Shown piece after piece: positions 45,601 to 54,717 of a stretch of DNA of 64,000 nucleotides (its first letter is position 1; every line of letters starts with the position of its first letter). Made by a program: the position numbers and the translations under genes. The notes under the pieces are model-generated. The model saw only the letters and a list, made by a program, of their open reading frames with translations, was not told the DNA's origin and did not search any database. Location: assembly GCA_021741205.1 (NCBI GenBank), contig JAIOYI010000004.1, positions 1-64,000 of the forward strand. Reading direction: 5' to 3'. Source of the stretch: Emcibacter sp. (lineage in GTDB: Bacteria > Pseudomonadota > Alphaproteobacteria > Sphingomonadales > Emcibacteraceae).

Positions 45601-45715
45601 TGGCATCAATGGGTGTTTTTTGGATGGATATGACGCCTATAATAGCCAAAACCAAAGCGAGGAAAAGAACCATACCTCGGTGGTTAAGCGAGCCTTGAAT
45701 GATACGGCTAATCAT
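42605..45715 (-). CDS. cusA: CusA/CzcA-family heavy-metal RND efflux pump
   Basis: 1036 residues from the ATG at 45713-45715. A longer frame reaches 45745 but would run 38 bp into cusB; MISRIIQGSLNHRG is the family N-terminus. Twelve transmembrane helices with two large periplasmic loops. The fourth helix reads GIAIAIGAMVDAAIVMIE, the form found in monovalent Cu(I)/Ag(I) pumps (HME4), rather than the CzcA divalent form. A conserved segment GIKTPVGLKISGPDLGTI lies in the periplasmic domain. The start overlaps the cusB stop by 8 bp. With CusB and CusC it forms a tripartite pump moving metal out across both membranes. Confidence 0.92.
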   Translation of the reverse strand: MISRIIQGSLNHRGMVLFLALVLAIIGVISIQKTPIDAIPDLSDVQVIIKTSYAGQAPDVVENQVTYPLTSAMLAVPKSTTVRGYSFFGDSYVYILFEDGTDPYWARSRVLEYLNQVSALLPKEAKAELGPDATGVGWVYQYALVDHTGQHDISDLTSVQNWFLKFELQNIGGVAEVATIGGMVKQYQVVIDPLKLHQFNLTFAEVRQAIQGGNMEVGGSVIEMAEAEYMVRVRGYVQNLDDIRNIPIRTGKEGTPLLVQNVATVSLGPQMRRGVTDLNGEGEAVGGIIITRFGENALNVIDAVKAKLEILKKSLPKGVEVVEVYDRSSLINRAVNNLSHKLIEEFIVVSIICILFLLHLTSSLVIALTLPLGILSAYIIMNLQGINANIMSLGGIAIAIGAMVDAAIVMIESLHKKIETTPITPENRWQLISEATRDVGPILFYSLLIITVSFMPVFALEAQEGRLFKPLAFTKTYAMASAAILSITLVPVLMGYLIRGHVRPEHKNPLNRMFQALYKPILSLTLKFPKMALSLCLAIALSAVYPAQRLGSEFMPPLAEGDFLYMPSSFPAISVGKVRQLLQQSDRMIMTVPEVLSTYGKAGRANTATDPAPLTMIETTVRLKPRDQWRDGMTLEKIRDELDQAVNIPGLTNAWVYPIKGRIDMLATGIKTPVGLKISGPDLGTISDLGQKLEKILKKVPGTASVYSERVVGGRYIDIEVDRLAAARFGMNISDVQDIIRSAVGGMNISETIEGRERYPINLRFPRDERDSPERLKNIPVVTKAGAHVRLGDITHIRVIDGPGMIRSENARLNGWVYVDTKDGDIGSYIARAQNAVDSQMTLPAGYSLRWSGQFEYMERAKERLKLIVPFTLMLIIFILYLAFRRVLDVALILISLPLALSGGLWLLFLLDFHLSIAVSIGFIALGGVAIELSMVMFLFLNNALRQERDKNVTLNHDHVKNAIMEGAGQRLRPLLMTVITIIAGLLPIMLGDGTGSEVMKPIATPMVGGMISASILTLIALPALFYLWHGKDIKD

Positions 45716-46913
45716 GATGTGTCTCCAAAAGTCTGAGTTTCTCACCTGTGAAGCTGCTTTCGCTATCCAACATAAATTGGCCAGATGTTACAATTTTTTC
45801 ACCAATGGATAATCCTTTTAATACCTGAATTCTGCCCTTGGCCGATTTTCCAAGCTTTATTTCGGCGGCTTCAAAGCGATTTTTATCATGGGCAATGATC
45901 ACATGATTGCCCGATCCTAACCGAATGACGGCATTTTCGGGAATGGTGAGGGAATGTGCGGGATTTTCTTTAATATTAACGGTGAAAAATTGTCCGGGCC
46001 TTAATTTTTGGGCAGGGTTAGATATATTAAATCTGACCTTTATGGTGCGGGACAAGTGATCAAGTTCTGGATAAATATGGTCAATTTTGGCCATTTGAAT
46101 AAGACCGTCCTGTCCGATAATTTCAGCAGAAGCATTTTGGTTTAAGCCAAAAGCATCGGTTTCAAAAACGTCCGCAATCAACCAAAGATTAGAAGGATCC
46201 GTAATTTCAAAGGCAATGGTATTTTTCACCAGATTACTGCCCTCCCTAACCCCAAGATTTGTGACCACACCATCTTCTGGGGCATAAAAAATGATGGCAT
46301 GGGTAAAGTCCCCATCCGTGAGAGCTTCGTTAATGGATTGTTCCGAAAGTCCTAGTGATATTAAGCGGTTTTTGCTTGCTTTTTGGCGGATTTTTGATGA
46401 ACCCCGCAGGGTCTCTTTATATTCTCCAAGAGCCGTTGCTATATCGGGAGAATAGAGGGCAAAAAGCTTGTCACCCCTTTTTACATTTTCCCCTATAGCT
46501 TGGATGAATAGCTTTTCCACCCAGCCTTCTGCTCTAACCTGAAGACGAAAAATTCTGGTTTCATCATAGGCAAGCCGACCCGTGGCCTCGATAAGAGGGA
46601 TGAATATTTCTTCGGTAACAGGGGCTACTTTAAGACCAAGATTGGCCTGTATATGGGACGGAATGGTAAAGCCCACATCATGTCGTATTTCAGAATTATT
46701 ATCCTCATAGACGGGGATAAGGTCCATACCCATCGGTGATTTTCCGGGAGTATCCCGCCTGTAATTTGAATCCATGGGGGCCACCCAATAGGCGATTTTT
46801 TTCTCATCCTCTGGCTTTTGGACTGATCTCTGTGGGTTATTAAAAAGTATAAATCCTAGAAAAACACCCAAGATCAGAGCTATGAATGCGATTATTGTTG
46901 TGTTTTTATTCAT
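45708..46913 (-). CDS. cusB: CusB-type periplasmic adaptor
   Basis: 401 residues. One N-terminal membrane-spanning/signal segment (IIAFIALILGVFLGFILF) is followed by a heavy-metal-binding stretch YWVAPMDSNYRRDTPGKSPM ending GMDLIPVYE (~44-72), whose Met residues replace the Cys seen in many homologues, consistent with Cu(I)/Ag(I) ligands. The usual barrel-sandwich, beta-barrel and membrane-proximal domains follow (RAEGWVEKLFIQAIGENVKRGDKLFALYSPDI). It links CusA to the outer-membrane channel and passes metal to the pump. It overlaps cusC by 4 bp and cusA by 8 bp. Confidence 0.92.
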   Translation of the reverse strand: MNKNTTIIAFIALILGVFLGFILFNNPQRSVQKPEDEKKIAYWVAPMDSNYRRDTPGKSPMGMDLIPVYEDNNSEIRHDVGFTIPSHIQANLGLKVAPVTEEIFIPLIEATGRLAYDETRIFRLQVRAEGWVEKLFIQAIGENVKRGDKLFALYSPDIATALGEYKETLRGSSKIRQKASKNRLISLGLSEQSINEALTDGDFTHAIIFYAPEDGVVTNLGVREGSNLVKNTIAFEITDPSNLWLIADVFETDAFGLNQNASAEIIGQDGLIQMAKIDHIYPELDHLSRTIKVRFNISNPAQKLRPGQFFTVNIKENPAHSLTIPENAVIRLGSGNHVIIAHDKNRFEAAEIKLGKSAKGRIQVLKGLSIGEKIVTSGQFMLDSESSFTGEKLRLLETHHD

Positions 46914-48181
46914 TGGATGTCTCCTTTAAAATAATCCAATTCAGCAAGACTTTGTGCTTGCATCATTTTCATTTCCTCAATTTTTAAACGTACGTCTTGT
47001 TCACTCAAAAAAATGCGGATCATATTGTCATAACTGCTACTGCCTGCGGCATATGATTGTTCGGCGGCATTGGCAGCGGCACTTGTTCGATTTAGAATAT
47101 TTGTTTCATAAAGAACGAGCCTTTCTGATAAACGCTGCCATTTGACATAGGAAATTCTAAGGTTGCGGCGCATATCCTCTTCTATTGCCTGACGATCATA
47201 TTCTGCGGCTTGCTTTGATTTTTTGACCGCATAAAGCTTTTTATCCTGCCTATTTTCGGTAAAGAGTGGCACATCAAATGTGACCATAGCGGTCAGCAAA
47301 TCAGAACGATTATTTCCCCGAAAACCATAGCCCAGATCAACCCCCCAGTTGGGTTTATAATCTTCACGGGCAAGCCCAATGGCTTTGTCTTCACGACGAA
47401 TTTTGGCGTTTTGGTGCAAAAGAGCAGGATGGTTTTGTAAATTGTCCTCAAGTAGGGTAAGAACATCGGGGCTATGCAATTGCAGATAATCACCCGTCGG
47501 TATAGCCGTTAGGGCAATATCTCCGATATAGCGGTTGAGCCTAAGACGAATGATGCTTTCTTTTTGAGAAATCTCTTCTTGTTTATCAGAAAGTAGGGCG
47601 AGTTCTGCCTCCAAAAGCAACAGATCCTGTGCGGTGCTTTTGCCGCCAATATATTTTTCTTCTTGGGATTTTATCAAGGTATTTAAGGATTGTTCTTTAT
47701 CCTTCAGAATGACTTTTGAACGCATAAGATACAATAATTCCAACCATAATTGCCGGACATCCCGAATGATGATGAGTTGCTGCTCTTTTGATTGATAATC
47801 AAGAATATGACTAGATTCAATGCCCTGCTCACGAATAAGGCGGCGTCTTGTTCCGCTTGGAATATCTTGATGTAGACCAAGTGAAAATTGGCTCATGGGT
47901 TCCTGATTAAAATCAAAACTATGGGCAGCAATATTGTTCACGCCAATTTTGACCTTAGGATCGGGAAGGCTGCTTTGTGACAGGCTTTGTGACCGAATGC
48001 TATCTGCCCTTTCAAGACTTGATTGGATTGTGGGGTCACCACGATTGATGGATAAATTAACCGCATCAGCCATTGATAGGCCGGTTTCATCGGCCTGTGC
48101 TATAAAGGTTATTTGGGTCATAAATATTATGTGGGCCAGAAAATAGAGTGCCACATAGAATAATAATCGAGAGTAGGACAT
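46910..48181 (-). CDS. cusC: TolC-family outer-membrane channel (CusC-type)
   Basis: 423 residues. A signal peptide ends near IAQA (~29). Two outer-membrane efflux repeats follow, rich in long amphipathic helices (EKYIGGKSTAQDLLLLEAELALLSDKQEEI and EQSYAAGSSSYDNMIRIFLSEQDVRLKIEEM are the heptad-like regions). It forms the exit duct of the tripartite pump. Divergence within this family is high, so the Cus assignment rests on its position in the operon. It follows the small Cys/His/Met protein gene by 90 bp. Confidence 0.85.
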   Translation of the reverse strand: MSYSRLLFYVALYFLAHIIFMTQITFIAQADETGLSMADAVNLSINRGDPTIQSSLERADSIRSQSLSQSSLPDPKVKIGVNNIAAHSFDFNQEPMSQFSLGLHQDIPSGTRRRLIREQGIESSHILDYQSKEQQLIIIRDVRQLWLELLYLMRSKVILKDKEQSLNTLIKSQEEKYIGGKSTAQDLLLLEAELALLSDKQEEISQKESIIRLRLNRYIGDIALTAIPTGDYLQLHSPDVLTLLEDNLQNHPALLHQNAKIRREDKAIGLAREDYKPNWGVDLGYGFRGNNRSDLLTAMVTFDVPLFTENRQDKKLYAVKKSKQAAEYDRQAIEEDMRRNLRISYVKWQRLSERLVLYETNILNRTSAAANAAEQSYAAGSSSYDNMIRIFLSEQDVRLKIEEMKMMQAQSLAELDYFKGDIQ

Positions 48182-48271
48182 GGTAGAAATCCTAAAAAAT
48201 GCGTAAAACAGACCGATTCTATGTACTTAAAAGACAACTAAAATCGAGTGATGGTTTTGTTTCTTTAAGGA

Positions 48272-48667
48272 TTATATTTGGGGAGGTGGGGTATTATGTA
48301 TCTGATCAATTTCAGTAAAATGGGTGATGAATTCACCATGAAGCTGAACAAGCGGATTTTTTATAGTTGAAACTACCGATGCTATTATGGCAACAGAAAG
48401 CCCCATGCACGCGGTGGTGCAGGTTCCCTTGTCACAGCAGGACGATTTGGAGGATGAGTTGGTGGCCAAGGTGGAGTATGATGTTTCCCCCTTGTTCATA
48501 TCCATATTGTCACAATGAAGCTGAGAAGATATTTCGGGTGATATTGTATCAGAAGATATCATGTCATGAGGGGTCATAGCCATGGACGGTACGCCATAAA
48601 ATACTAGCGCCAGACAGAGAATGACGGTGCGAAGAGCAGATATAAAGAACAATTTTTTATTTATCAT
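48272..48667 (-). CDS. Small exported Cys/His/Met-rich protein of the efflux operon
   Basis: 131 residues, family not firmly recognised. A signal-like hydrophobic N-terminus (ALRTVILCLALVFYGVPSMA) is followed by a segment rich in Met, His and Cys (LHCDNMDMNKGE, SSCCDKGTCTTACMG), then a hydrophobic helix and a C-terminus ending IHNTPPPQI. The layout recalls small copper-responsive proteins placed ahead of copper efflux genes (CopL-like), so metal sensing or buffering is a fair guess. It is the first gene on the strand before cusC. The ATG is only 8 bases from a weak -10-like TAATGC, so the transcript may be nearly leaderless. Confidence 0.6.
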   Translation of the reverse strand: MINKKLFFISALRTVILCLALVFYGVPSMAMTPHDMISSDTISPEISSQLHCDNMDMNKGETSYSTLATNSSSKSSCCDKGTCTTACMGLSVAIIASVVSTIKNPLVQLHGEFITHFTEIDQIHNTPPPQI

Positions 48668-48860
48668 CGTAATAGCATTAGTTCTTAGAACATCATAAAA
48701 GTCAAGTGCCTTATAGACTTATCTAAAGTTATTTATTTATTACATTATATTACCAAAGGGATGTGAATATAAAATTAAGAAAAAAACGTCATTTGAAGCA
48801 TAGGGAGGCTTGTGGTACAATCTGAAAAGAGGGCTAGGGCGTTGCTTTGAAATTCGTGAA

Positions 48861-49985
48861 ATGGATTATGATATGCTCATTCTGCAAAGTAAATATTTAT
48901 CTTTTGTCATTTTATTGATGGCAACCCTTAGTGGTTGTAGCAGCTCTTATGCATTGCGATCTCCTATTTATTCGATTGATAATATTACGAAAAAAGACCT
49001 TTTATCGGGTGAGGCATTATTCGGGGATAAGGCTCATGATATTATTTTACCCGAAGATCATGTCATGAGCCTTGATGAAGATATGAAGACTTTTGTGGAC
49101 AAATATCTTCCTCGAAATATGGCGCCTGCTAGTCAGGTCAGAAATTTAATGAGTTTGATGTTGAGAGCCGATGCACTTAATATGAAATATGATGCCACGA
49201 AAACTTATACGGCGCATGGTGCCTTTAAGGCATCAGAGGGTAATTGTCTTTCCTTTAGTTATTTATTTACAGTCTTAGCCCGTGAGCGGGGATTGCGGGT
49301 CAGTTTCCAGGAGGTGGCAATTCCCTCTGAATGGGATCCCGCAAAAGATACGTTTTATTATGTCAGTCGGCATGTGAATGTCAGAATTAGTATGCAGGAT
49401 AGGCGAGATTTAATTATTGATATAGATCGGATAAATTATAAACCACATTATGAATCGTGGAAAATATCCGATAAAAATGCTGTTGCTCTTTATTATAGTA
49501 ATAAGGGGGCGGATTATATTATTAAAAATAATTATGAGAATGCCTTTCGTTATTTGGTTAAGGCTATTGAGTTATCACCGAAAGATGCCTCCATCTGGTC
49601 TAATCTTGGGATTTTATACCGATTAAAGGGGATGTATAATTATGCAGAAAAAGCCTATTTTATAGCGCTGAAATTTGATAGCGTCCGGCTTTCTGTTTTT
49701 AATAATTTGGTCACATTATATGATCAGGTAGGTGACGTAAAACGATCTGAATATTATAAAGATCTTACGAAAAAATACCAAATGGGAAATCCTTATTACA
49801 GATATTATAAGGCCTTAGATGCCTTTGACAGAGAAGAATATGATATAGCTCTCGGCCATCTGAAGAAAGCCATAAAGAAAAGAAATACCGAAAAAATGTT
49901 TTTTGATCTTCTTGCACAAACATATAGGAAACTCGGCGATGATAGTCACGCCGAGGAAATTTTGGAAAAAGCCAGAAAATTATAA
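48861..49985 (+). CDS. Lipoprotein with transglutaminase-like and TPR segments
   Basis: 374 residues from the ATG at 48861; the open frame extends to a TTG at 48810, and an ATG at 48873 is also possible. A lipobox LMATLSGC gives a lipidated Cys. Residues ~100-200 look transglutaminase-like: GNCLSFSYLFTVLARERGLRV (Cys), SRHVNVRI (His) and DIDRINY (Asp). Three or more TPR units follow (SIWSNLGILYRLKGMYNYAEKAY, VFNNLVTLYDQVGDVKRSEYY). It is probably anchored in a membrane facing the periplasm. The function is unknown. It is divergent from the copper operon and not clearly connected to it. Confidence 0.75.
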   Translation: MDYDMLILQSKYLSFVILLMATLSGCSSSYALRSPIYSIDNITKKDLLSGEALFGDKAHDIILPEDHVMSLDEDMKTFVDKYLPRNMAPASQVRNLMSLMLRADALNMKYDATKTYTAHGAFKASEGNCLSFSYLFTVLARERGLRVSFQEVAIPSEWDPAKDTFYYVSRHVNVRISMQDRRDLIIDIDRINYKPHYESWKISDKNAVALYYSNKGADYIIKNNYENAFRYLVKAIELSPKDASIWSNLGILYRLKGMYNYAEKAYFIALKFDSVRLSVFNNLVTLYDQVGDVKRSEYYKDLTKKYQMGNPYYRYYKALDAFDREEYDIALGHLKKAIKKRNTEKMFFDLLAQTYRKLGDDSHAEEILEKARKL

Positions 49986-50017
49986 AAAAACCAGAAATTA
50001 TAATATGTTAGATTAAA

Positions 50018-50890
50018 TCAACGGGTCGGGATGGGCTCATCGCCGCGATAATCATAAAAGCCGCGTCCGACTTTTTGTCCGATCCATCCTGCCTCTACAT
50101 ATTTGACCAGCAAGGGGCAGGGGCGGTATTTGGTATCGGCAAGTCCCTCATAAAGCACCTGCATAATGGACAGACAGGTATCAAGGCCAATAAAGTCCGC
50201 AAGCTGTAAAGGCCCCATAGGATGATTAGCACCAAGACGCATCGCCTTATCAATGGCCTCGACTGATCCTACGCCTTCATAAAGGGTATAGATGGCCTCG
50301 TTAATCATAGGCAGCAACAGACGGTTCACGATAAAGGCAGGGAAGTCTTCTGAATTAGCAGATATTTTATCAATTCTTTTGATGAATTTTTCGGCGATTT
50401 GGTAGGTTTCCTCGCTGGTGGCAATACCTCTAATCAATTCAACCAGTTTCATAACCGGCACAGGATTCATGAAATGTAGGCCGATAAATTTTTCGGGGCG
50501 GTCAGTTGTGGAGGCAAGGCGTGTGATGGAAATCGAGGATGTATTGGTTGCTAAAATAGCCTCTGGTTTTAAAATCGGGCATAGGTCTTTAAAAATAGCA
50601 ATTTTGACAGATTCTTTTTCCGTGGCCGCCTCAATGGCAAGATCAACTTTGTCAAACCCTTTAAGACTTATATCAGTTTTGATGCGGTCGAGTGCGGCCT
50701 GAGAAACTTCTTCTGTGATTGAATTTCTGGCCACTTGACGGTGAAGATTGATTTTGATCTTGGCGATTGCTTTTTCCAGAGCTTCTGGGTTGGTATCGCT
50801 CAGAAGAACATCAAAACCCGCAATGGCAAAAACATGAGCGATGCCATTGCCCATTTGACCTGCGCCAATAATCCCGACATGTTGTACCAT
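50018..50890 (-). CDS. hbd: 3-hydroxybutyryl-CoA dehydrogenase
   Basis: 290 residues, normal for the single-domain short enzyme. The NAD-binding motif is IGAGQMGNGIAHVFAIAGFDVLLSD. The catalytic region has GLHFMNPVPVMKLVELIRG (catalytic His), and the C-terminal dimerisation domain has GANHPMGPLQLADFIGLDTCLSIM. It oxidises (S)-3-hydroxybutyryl-CoA with NAD(P) in butyrate/PHB or amino-acid degradation. It is transcribed after etfA (59 bp gap), so this is likely the classic etfB-etfA-hbd operon. Confidence 0.93.
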   Translation of the reverse strand: MVQHVGIIGAGQMGNGIAHVFAIAGFDVLLSDTNPEALEKAIAKIKINLHRQVARNSITEEVSQAALDRIKTDISLKGFDKVDLAIEAATEKESVKIAIFKDLCPILKPEAILATNTSSISITRLASTTDRPEKFIGLHFMNPVPVMKLVELIRGIATSEETYQIAEKFIKRIDKISANSEDFPAFIVNRLLLPMINEAIYTLYEGVGSVEAIDKAMRLGANHPMGPLQLADFIGLDTCLSIMQVLYEGLADTKYRPCPLLVKYVEAGWIGQKVGRGFYDYRGDEPIPTR

Positions 50891-50949
50891 CTTAGTCGAC
50901 TTTCTTTAAATGACATACCTTTATACATTAAAGGCCAAAATTATATTTC

Positions 50950-51879
50950 TTAGGATAACGCTTTTTCAAGCTCAGGCAAAGCCTGAAATAAATCGGCTAC
51001 CAAACCATAATCGGCCACCTGAAAAATTGGTGCTTCTTCGTCCTTATTTATGGCCACAATTACCTTGCTGTCCTTCATACCAGCAAGATGCTGTATGGCA
51101 CCCGATATACCAACCGCAATATAAAGATCAGGTGCTACAATTTTACCCGTTTGTCCCACTTGATAATCATTGGGAACAAAGCCCGCATCAACGGCGGCTC
51201 GGGAGGCTCCTATAGCCGCACCCAGTTTATCGGCAACCGCCTCAACCAGAGCAAAATTCGCCCCACTGCCCATACCACGACCACCAGATATAATAATTTT
51301 TGCACTGGTGAGTTCAGGGCGCTCTGATTTTGATAGTTCTGCGCTCACAAAACGGGATGTGCCTGAATTTTCCGTGGTCTCAATCTTTTCAATTTTTGCT
51401 GAACCACCTGCGGATGCGGCCATTTGAAATGCGGTTGTTCGAACTGTAATAAGCTTTTTCGCATCGCTTGATTTTACAGTTGCAATAGCATTCCCCGCAT
51501 AAATCGGCCGCTTGAAAGTATCATCACTTTCAACGGAAATAATGTCTGAAATTTGCGCCATGTCCAAGAGAGCTGCAACACGGGGCATAAAATTTTTGCC
51601 AGATGTGGTTGCTGCAACCAAAATAGCCTCATATCCATCAGAAAGACCAACGATCAAGGGTGCTATAACCTCGGCTAAGGGGTGGGCATAATCTGCGTCA
51701 TCGGCCACCAGAACCTTTGAAACACCCGCAATTTTCGCGGCCGCTTCGGCAACGGCAGAACAATTTGAACCCATAACCAGAATATCCACATCACCCAATT
51801 TGGCGGCGGCTGTAACGGCGTTTAAGGTGCTGTCTTTAAGGGCCGCATTATCATGATCGGCAATTACAAGTGATGTCAT
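50950..51879 (-). CDS. etfA: Electron transfer flavoprotein alpha subunit
   Basis: 309 residues. The C-terminal FAD-binding domain is fully recognisable: [56 protein letters not shown] and [20 protein letters not shown]. It carries electrons from acyl-CoA and N-methyl-amine dehydrogenases to the quinone pool. It is separated from etfB by 2 bp. ETF could also serve flavoproteins from elsewhere in this window, but sarcosine oxidase itself uses oxygen. Confidence 0.97.
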   Translation of the reverse strand: MTSLVIADHDNAALKDSTLNAVTAAAKLGDVDILVMGSNCSAVAEAAAKIAGVSKVLVADDADYAHPLAEVIAPLIVGLSDGYEAILVAATTSGKNFMPRVAALLDMAQISDIISVESDDTFKRPIYAGNAIATVKSSDAKKLITVRTTAFQMAASAGGSAKIEKIETTENSGTSRFVSAELSKSERPELTSAKIIISGGRGMGSGANFALVEAVADKLGAAIGASRAAVDAGFVPNDYQVGQTGKIVAPDLYIAVGISGAIQHLAGMKDSKVIVAINKDEEAPIFQVADYGLVADLFQALPELEKALS

Positions 51880-51881
51880 GA

Positions 51882-52631
51882 TTAGAGTACTCCTGCTTCG
51901 TCACGTAATTTGGTGATAAGGTCGTCCACGCTTTCCACGATAACACCTGCCTGCCGTTTGGAAGGCTCTTCTACCTTAAGCAACGTAAGGCGTCTGGCAA
52001 CATCAACCCCATAATCAGAAGGTTCTTTGGTGTCGAGTGGTTTGCGCTTGGCTTTCATAATATTAGGTAAAGAGGCATAACGGGGTTCATTAAGACGCAA
52101 GTCAGCGGTGATAATGGCGGGCAGGGTAAGCTGAATGGTTTCAAGTCCGCCGTCCACTTCCCGTGTAACATCAACAGTTCCATCATTCAGGGTGACCTTT
52201 GAGGCAAATGTGCCTTGCGGCCAATTCAGAAGAGCAGCCAACATTTGACCCGTTTGATTACAATCATTATCAATGGCCTGTTTACCCAACAATACTATTT
52301 CTGTATTTTCTTGTTCCACCACAGCTTTGAGAATTTTTGCAACAGAGAGTGGTTCAACTTCTTCATCGCATTTGACTAGGATGGCGCGGTCAGCACCCAT
52401 GGCCAGTGCCGTCCGCAAGGTTTCCTGTGCCTGTGTTGGTCCAACCGAGACCACAATGACCTCTTCGGCTTTTCCTGATTCTTTAAGGCGCAAGGCTTCT
52501 TCAACAGCAATTTCATCAAAGGGGTTCATGGACATCTTGACGTTGGCGAGCTCTACACCCGACTGATCCGCCTTTACGCGGACTTTCACGTTATAATCAA
52601 TTACCCTTTTCACAGGAACTAAAATCTTCAT
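51882..52631 (-). CDS. etfB: Electron transfer flavoprotein beta subunit
   Basis: 249 residues from the ATG at 52631. An in-frame ATG three codons earlier (52640) is too close to the GGGAG site, and [15 protein letters not shown] is the family start. Signature: [21 protein letters not shown] and the AMP-binding [18 protein letters not shown]. It heads the etfB-etfA-hbd run. Confidence 0.96.
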   Translation of the reverse strand: MKILVPVKRVIDYNVKVRVKADQSGVELANVKMSMNPFDEIAVEEALRLKESGKAEEVIVVSVGPTQAQETLRTALAMGADRAILVKCDEEVEPLSVAKILKAVVEQENTEIVLLGKQAIDNDCNQTGQMLAALLNWPQGTFASKVTLNDGTVDVTREVDGGLETIQLTLPAIITADLRLNEPRYASLPNIMKAKRKPLDTKEPSDYGVDVARRLTLLKVEEPSKRQAGVIVESVDDLITKLRDEAGVL

Positions 52632-52826
52632 TAGGGTCATTCTCCCATTATTGTTTCAGTAATGTTATTTCTTAAAAACTGTAGTTTTCTTTATAACATA
52701 TCATTGTGGTTTGTTGCAGCGCAATATAATTACAGTTACCTCATGAAAAGGTCGCTGTCAATTGAATCAGCAAAGTATGATACAGGAGACGAAAAAAAAA
52801 TAAACGGTTGTTTGGTCTTTTATTGT

Positions 52827-54584
52827 TTATTTTTGATTTAATATCCAATCATTAATAATTTCCTCCAATATGGCAATAGGGGCAGAGCCGCTTCCTAGTA
52901 CAATATCATGGAAGGTGCGCAAATCAAATTTTTCGCCGAGTTCTGTTTCTGCTCTTGTTCTCAGTTCTCTGATCTTTAACTCGCCAATTTTATAGGATAA
53001 TGCCTGTGCAGGCCATGTGATATAGCGGTCAATTTCTCGTTCGACCTCTTGTTTGGACAGGGCCGTGTTGTCAAGCATAAAAGCAATAGCCTTTTCTCTT
53101 GACCAAGAAAAGGCATGCATGCCTGTATCCACCACAAGTCGGCAGGCGCGAAAGGCTTCGTTGGTTAGGCGGCCAAAATCACTGTAAGGGTCTTGATAAA
53201 ATCCCATATCAAGACCTAATCTTTCTGAATAAAGACCCCAGCCTTCTGTATAAGCAGAATGATTTAAGGTTTTGCGAAATTCAGGCATATCAAGCTCCAT
53301 AGCAAGAGCCGTTTGCAGATGATGTCCTGGAACGCCCTCGTGATAGGTCAGTGCCTCTAACGTATAAAGCGTCTGAGCGGATAGATCCTCGGTGTCCAGA
53401 AAATAAGTCCCCGATGTGGTGCCATCCCCTGATGAGGGCATATAGAAAACACCGCGGTGTCCACCTTTTATTTTATAGGTATTGCGGGGCAGAAGGCCAA
53501 AAAATTTGGGTAACTCACCCTCGGCATCCTTGGCGAGCAGAGCAGCATTGGCAAGCAATTCATGCTCCGTTTCTGCATAAAATTTTGGATCATTACGTAA
53601 GCTATTGAGAAATTCCTTGAAACTGCCTTTAAAGCCCACTTTAACGATAATATCATTCATTTCGCTCCGAATGCGTTTCACTTCACTCAGACCCAATTCA
53701 TGAATTTCCTTTGGCTTCATGTCGGTTGTGGTAAAAAATTTAATCTGGGATTGATAATATTCAGCACCATTTTTAAGGCTCGTGACGCCAACATCTTTCC
53801 GGCAGTTAGGTTGATATTCCTTGGTAAAAAAATTATATAGCGCCTGATATTCTGGGATAATTTTTTCTGTGATGAGTTTCTTGCCCTGTTCGGTAAATTT
53901 TTGACGCTCCGAGGGGCTCATTTGGGCAGGAAAATTTGTGAAGGGCAGGAACAACGCACTATCTTGAGCATCTTTTACCACATATTGGCTGATGGTATCT
54001 TCATAACCTTCCATGGACTTGCAATATTGGGTATAACCTTTTGTAATGGCATCCTTCAGTATGAGGATGAAATCTTGATTATAGCGCGGAAAATCAGCAA
54101 GGCTTATGAGATAGTTTTTATAATCCTCTGATTTAAGAAAGGACATATTGGCCGGCGCATCGGCAAAATATATATGATATCCATAAAGACTTGCTATGGG
54201 AAATAGATAGCTTAGGCGGGTGGTGCCATCGGCCTCGGATAGGCGTTCATATTTAAATATTTTAAAACTAATGCGATCTTCTTTATTGAGTGATTTTTCA
54301 TCAATTTTTTTTAAACGGTTCAGAATTTCTTGATTGAAAGCAGTTCTTCGGTCACGGGCTGTTTTGCTAAAATCTGGCAAACTTCCGTTCATGCGAAAAC
54401 CATCGGGGTCTGTTCTATAAAAAACTTTTTCTTGGGAGGCATGGGCCCAATGATCTGTTAGTATTTTGTGAAAATCTTCAGCGCTACCCGCAAATACTCT
54501 TTGCCCTATTAGAGCAAATGAGAGCAGTATTATTGATATTATTATGATATTATAATGGTTTTTAAGAGAGATTGCATATGTCAT
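52827..54584 (-). CDS. Exported DUF885-family protein (1)
   Basis: 585 residues from the ATG at 54582-54584, which follows AAGGGGA; a longer frame to 54644 lacks a ribosome site. A hydrophobic signal segment (IIIISIILLSFALIGQRVFA) precedes the body. The DUF885 fold shows the zinc-peptidase-like EALTYHEGVPGHHLQTALA (HExxxH-type) near 440, and the C-terminal WPAQALSYKIGELKIRELR, FHDIVLGSGSAPIAILEEII. DUF885 proteins are thought to be carboxypeptidase-like metallopeptidases; the true substrate is unknown. A close paralogue is encoded at 56254-57999. Confidence 0.88.
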   Translation of the reverse strand: MTYAISLKNHYNIIIISIILLSFALIGQRVFAGSAEDFHKILTDHWAHASQEKVFYRTDPDGFRMNGSLPDFSKTARDRRTAFNQEILNRLKKIDEKSLNKEDRISFKIFKYERLSEADGTTRLSYLFPIASLYGYHIYFADAPANMSFLKSEDYKNYLISLADFPRYNQDFILILKDAITKGYTQYCKSMEGYEDTISQYVVKDAQDSALFLPFTNFPAQMSPSERQKFTEQGKKLITEKIIPEYQALYNFFTKEYQPNCRKDVGVTSLKNGAEYYQSQIKFFTTTDMKPKEIHELGLSEVKRIRSEMNDIIVKVGFKGSFKEFLNSLRNDPKFYAETEHELLANAALLAKDAEGELPKFFGLLPRNTYKIKGGHRGVFYMPSSGDGTTSGTYFLDTEDLSAQTLYTLEALTYHEGVPGHHLQTALAMELDMPEFRKTLNHSAYTEGWGLYSERLGLDMGFYQDPYSDFGRLTNEAFRACRLVVDTGMHAFSWSREKAIAFMLDNTALSKQEVEREIDRYITWPAQALSYKIGELKIRELRTRAETELGEKFDLRTFHDIVLGSGSAPIAILEEIINDWILNQK

Positions 54585-54717
54585 ATTATTCCCCTTTTTT
54601 GTGGTGATTAGCATTAAGATGTAACGTAAAATCCCACAAAACAAAATATATATTTCCGCAGTGTCAAGAAAACCTTATAACATACTTATGATGAAGAATT
54701 AAATCGGGACATAATCA

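Noticed and set aside
48675-48705. MerR-type promoter with 19-bp spacer upstream of the small Cys-rich gene
   Set aside because: TTGACT and TAATGC are 19 bp apart on the minus strand, but the short palindrome GTTCTTAGAAC is off-centre, next to the -10, and is only 5 bp per arm.
48812-48850. Short GTG-started leader peptide before the lipoprotein gene
   Set aside because: It would be 12 residues long with no feature of a known leader; the AGGGAGG site could equally belong to nothing, and no terminator or attenuator pairing was seen.
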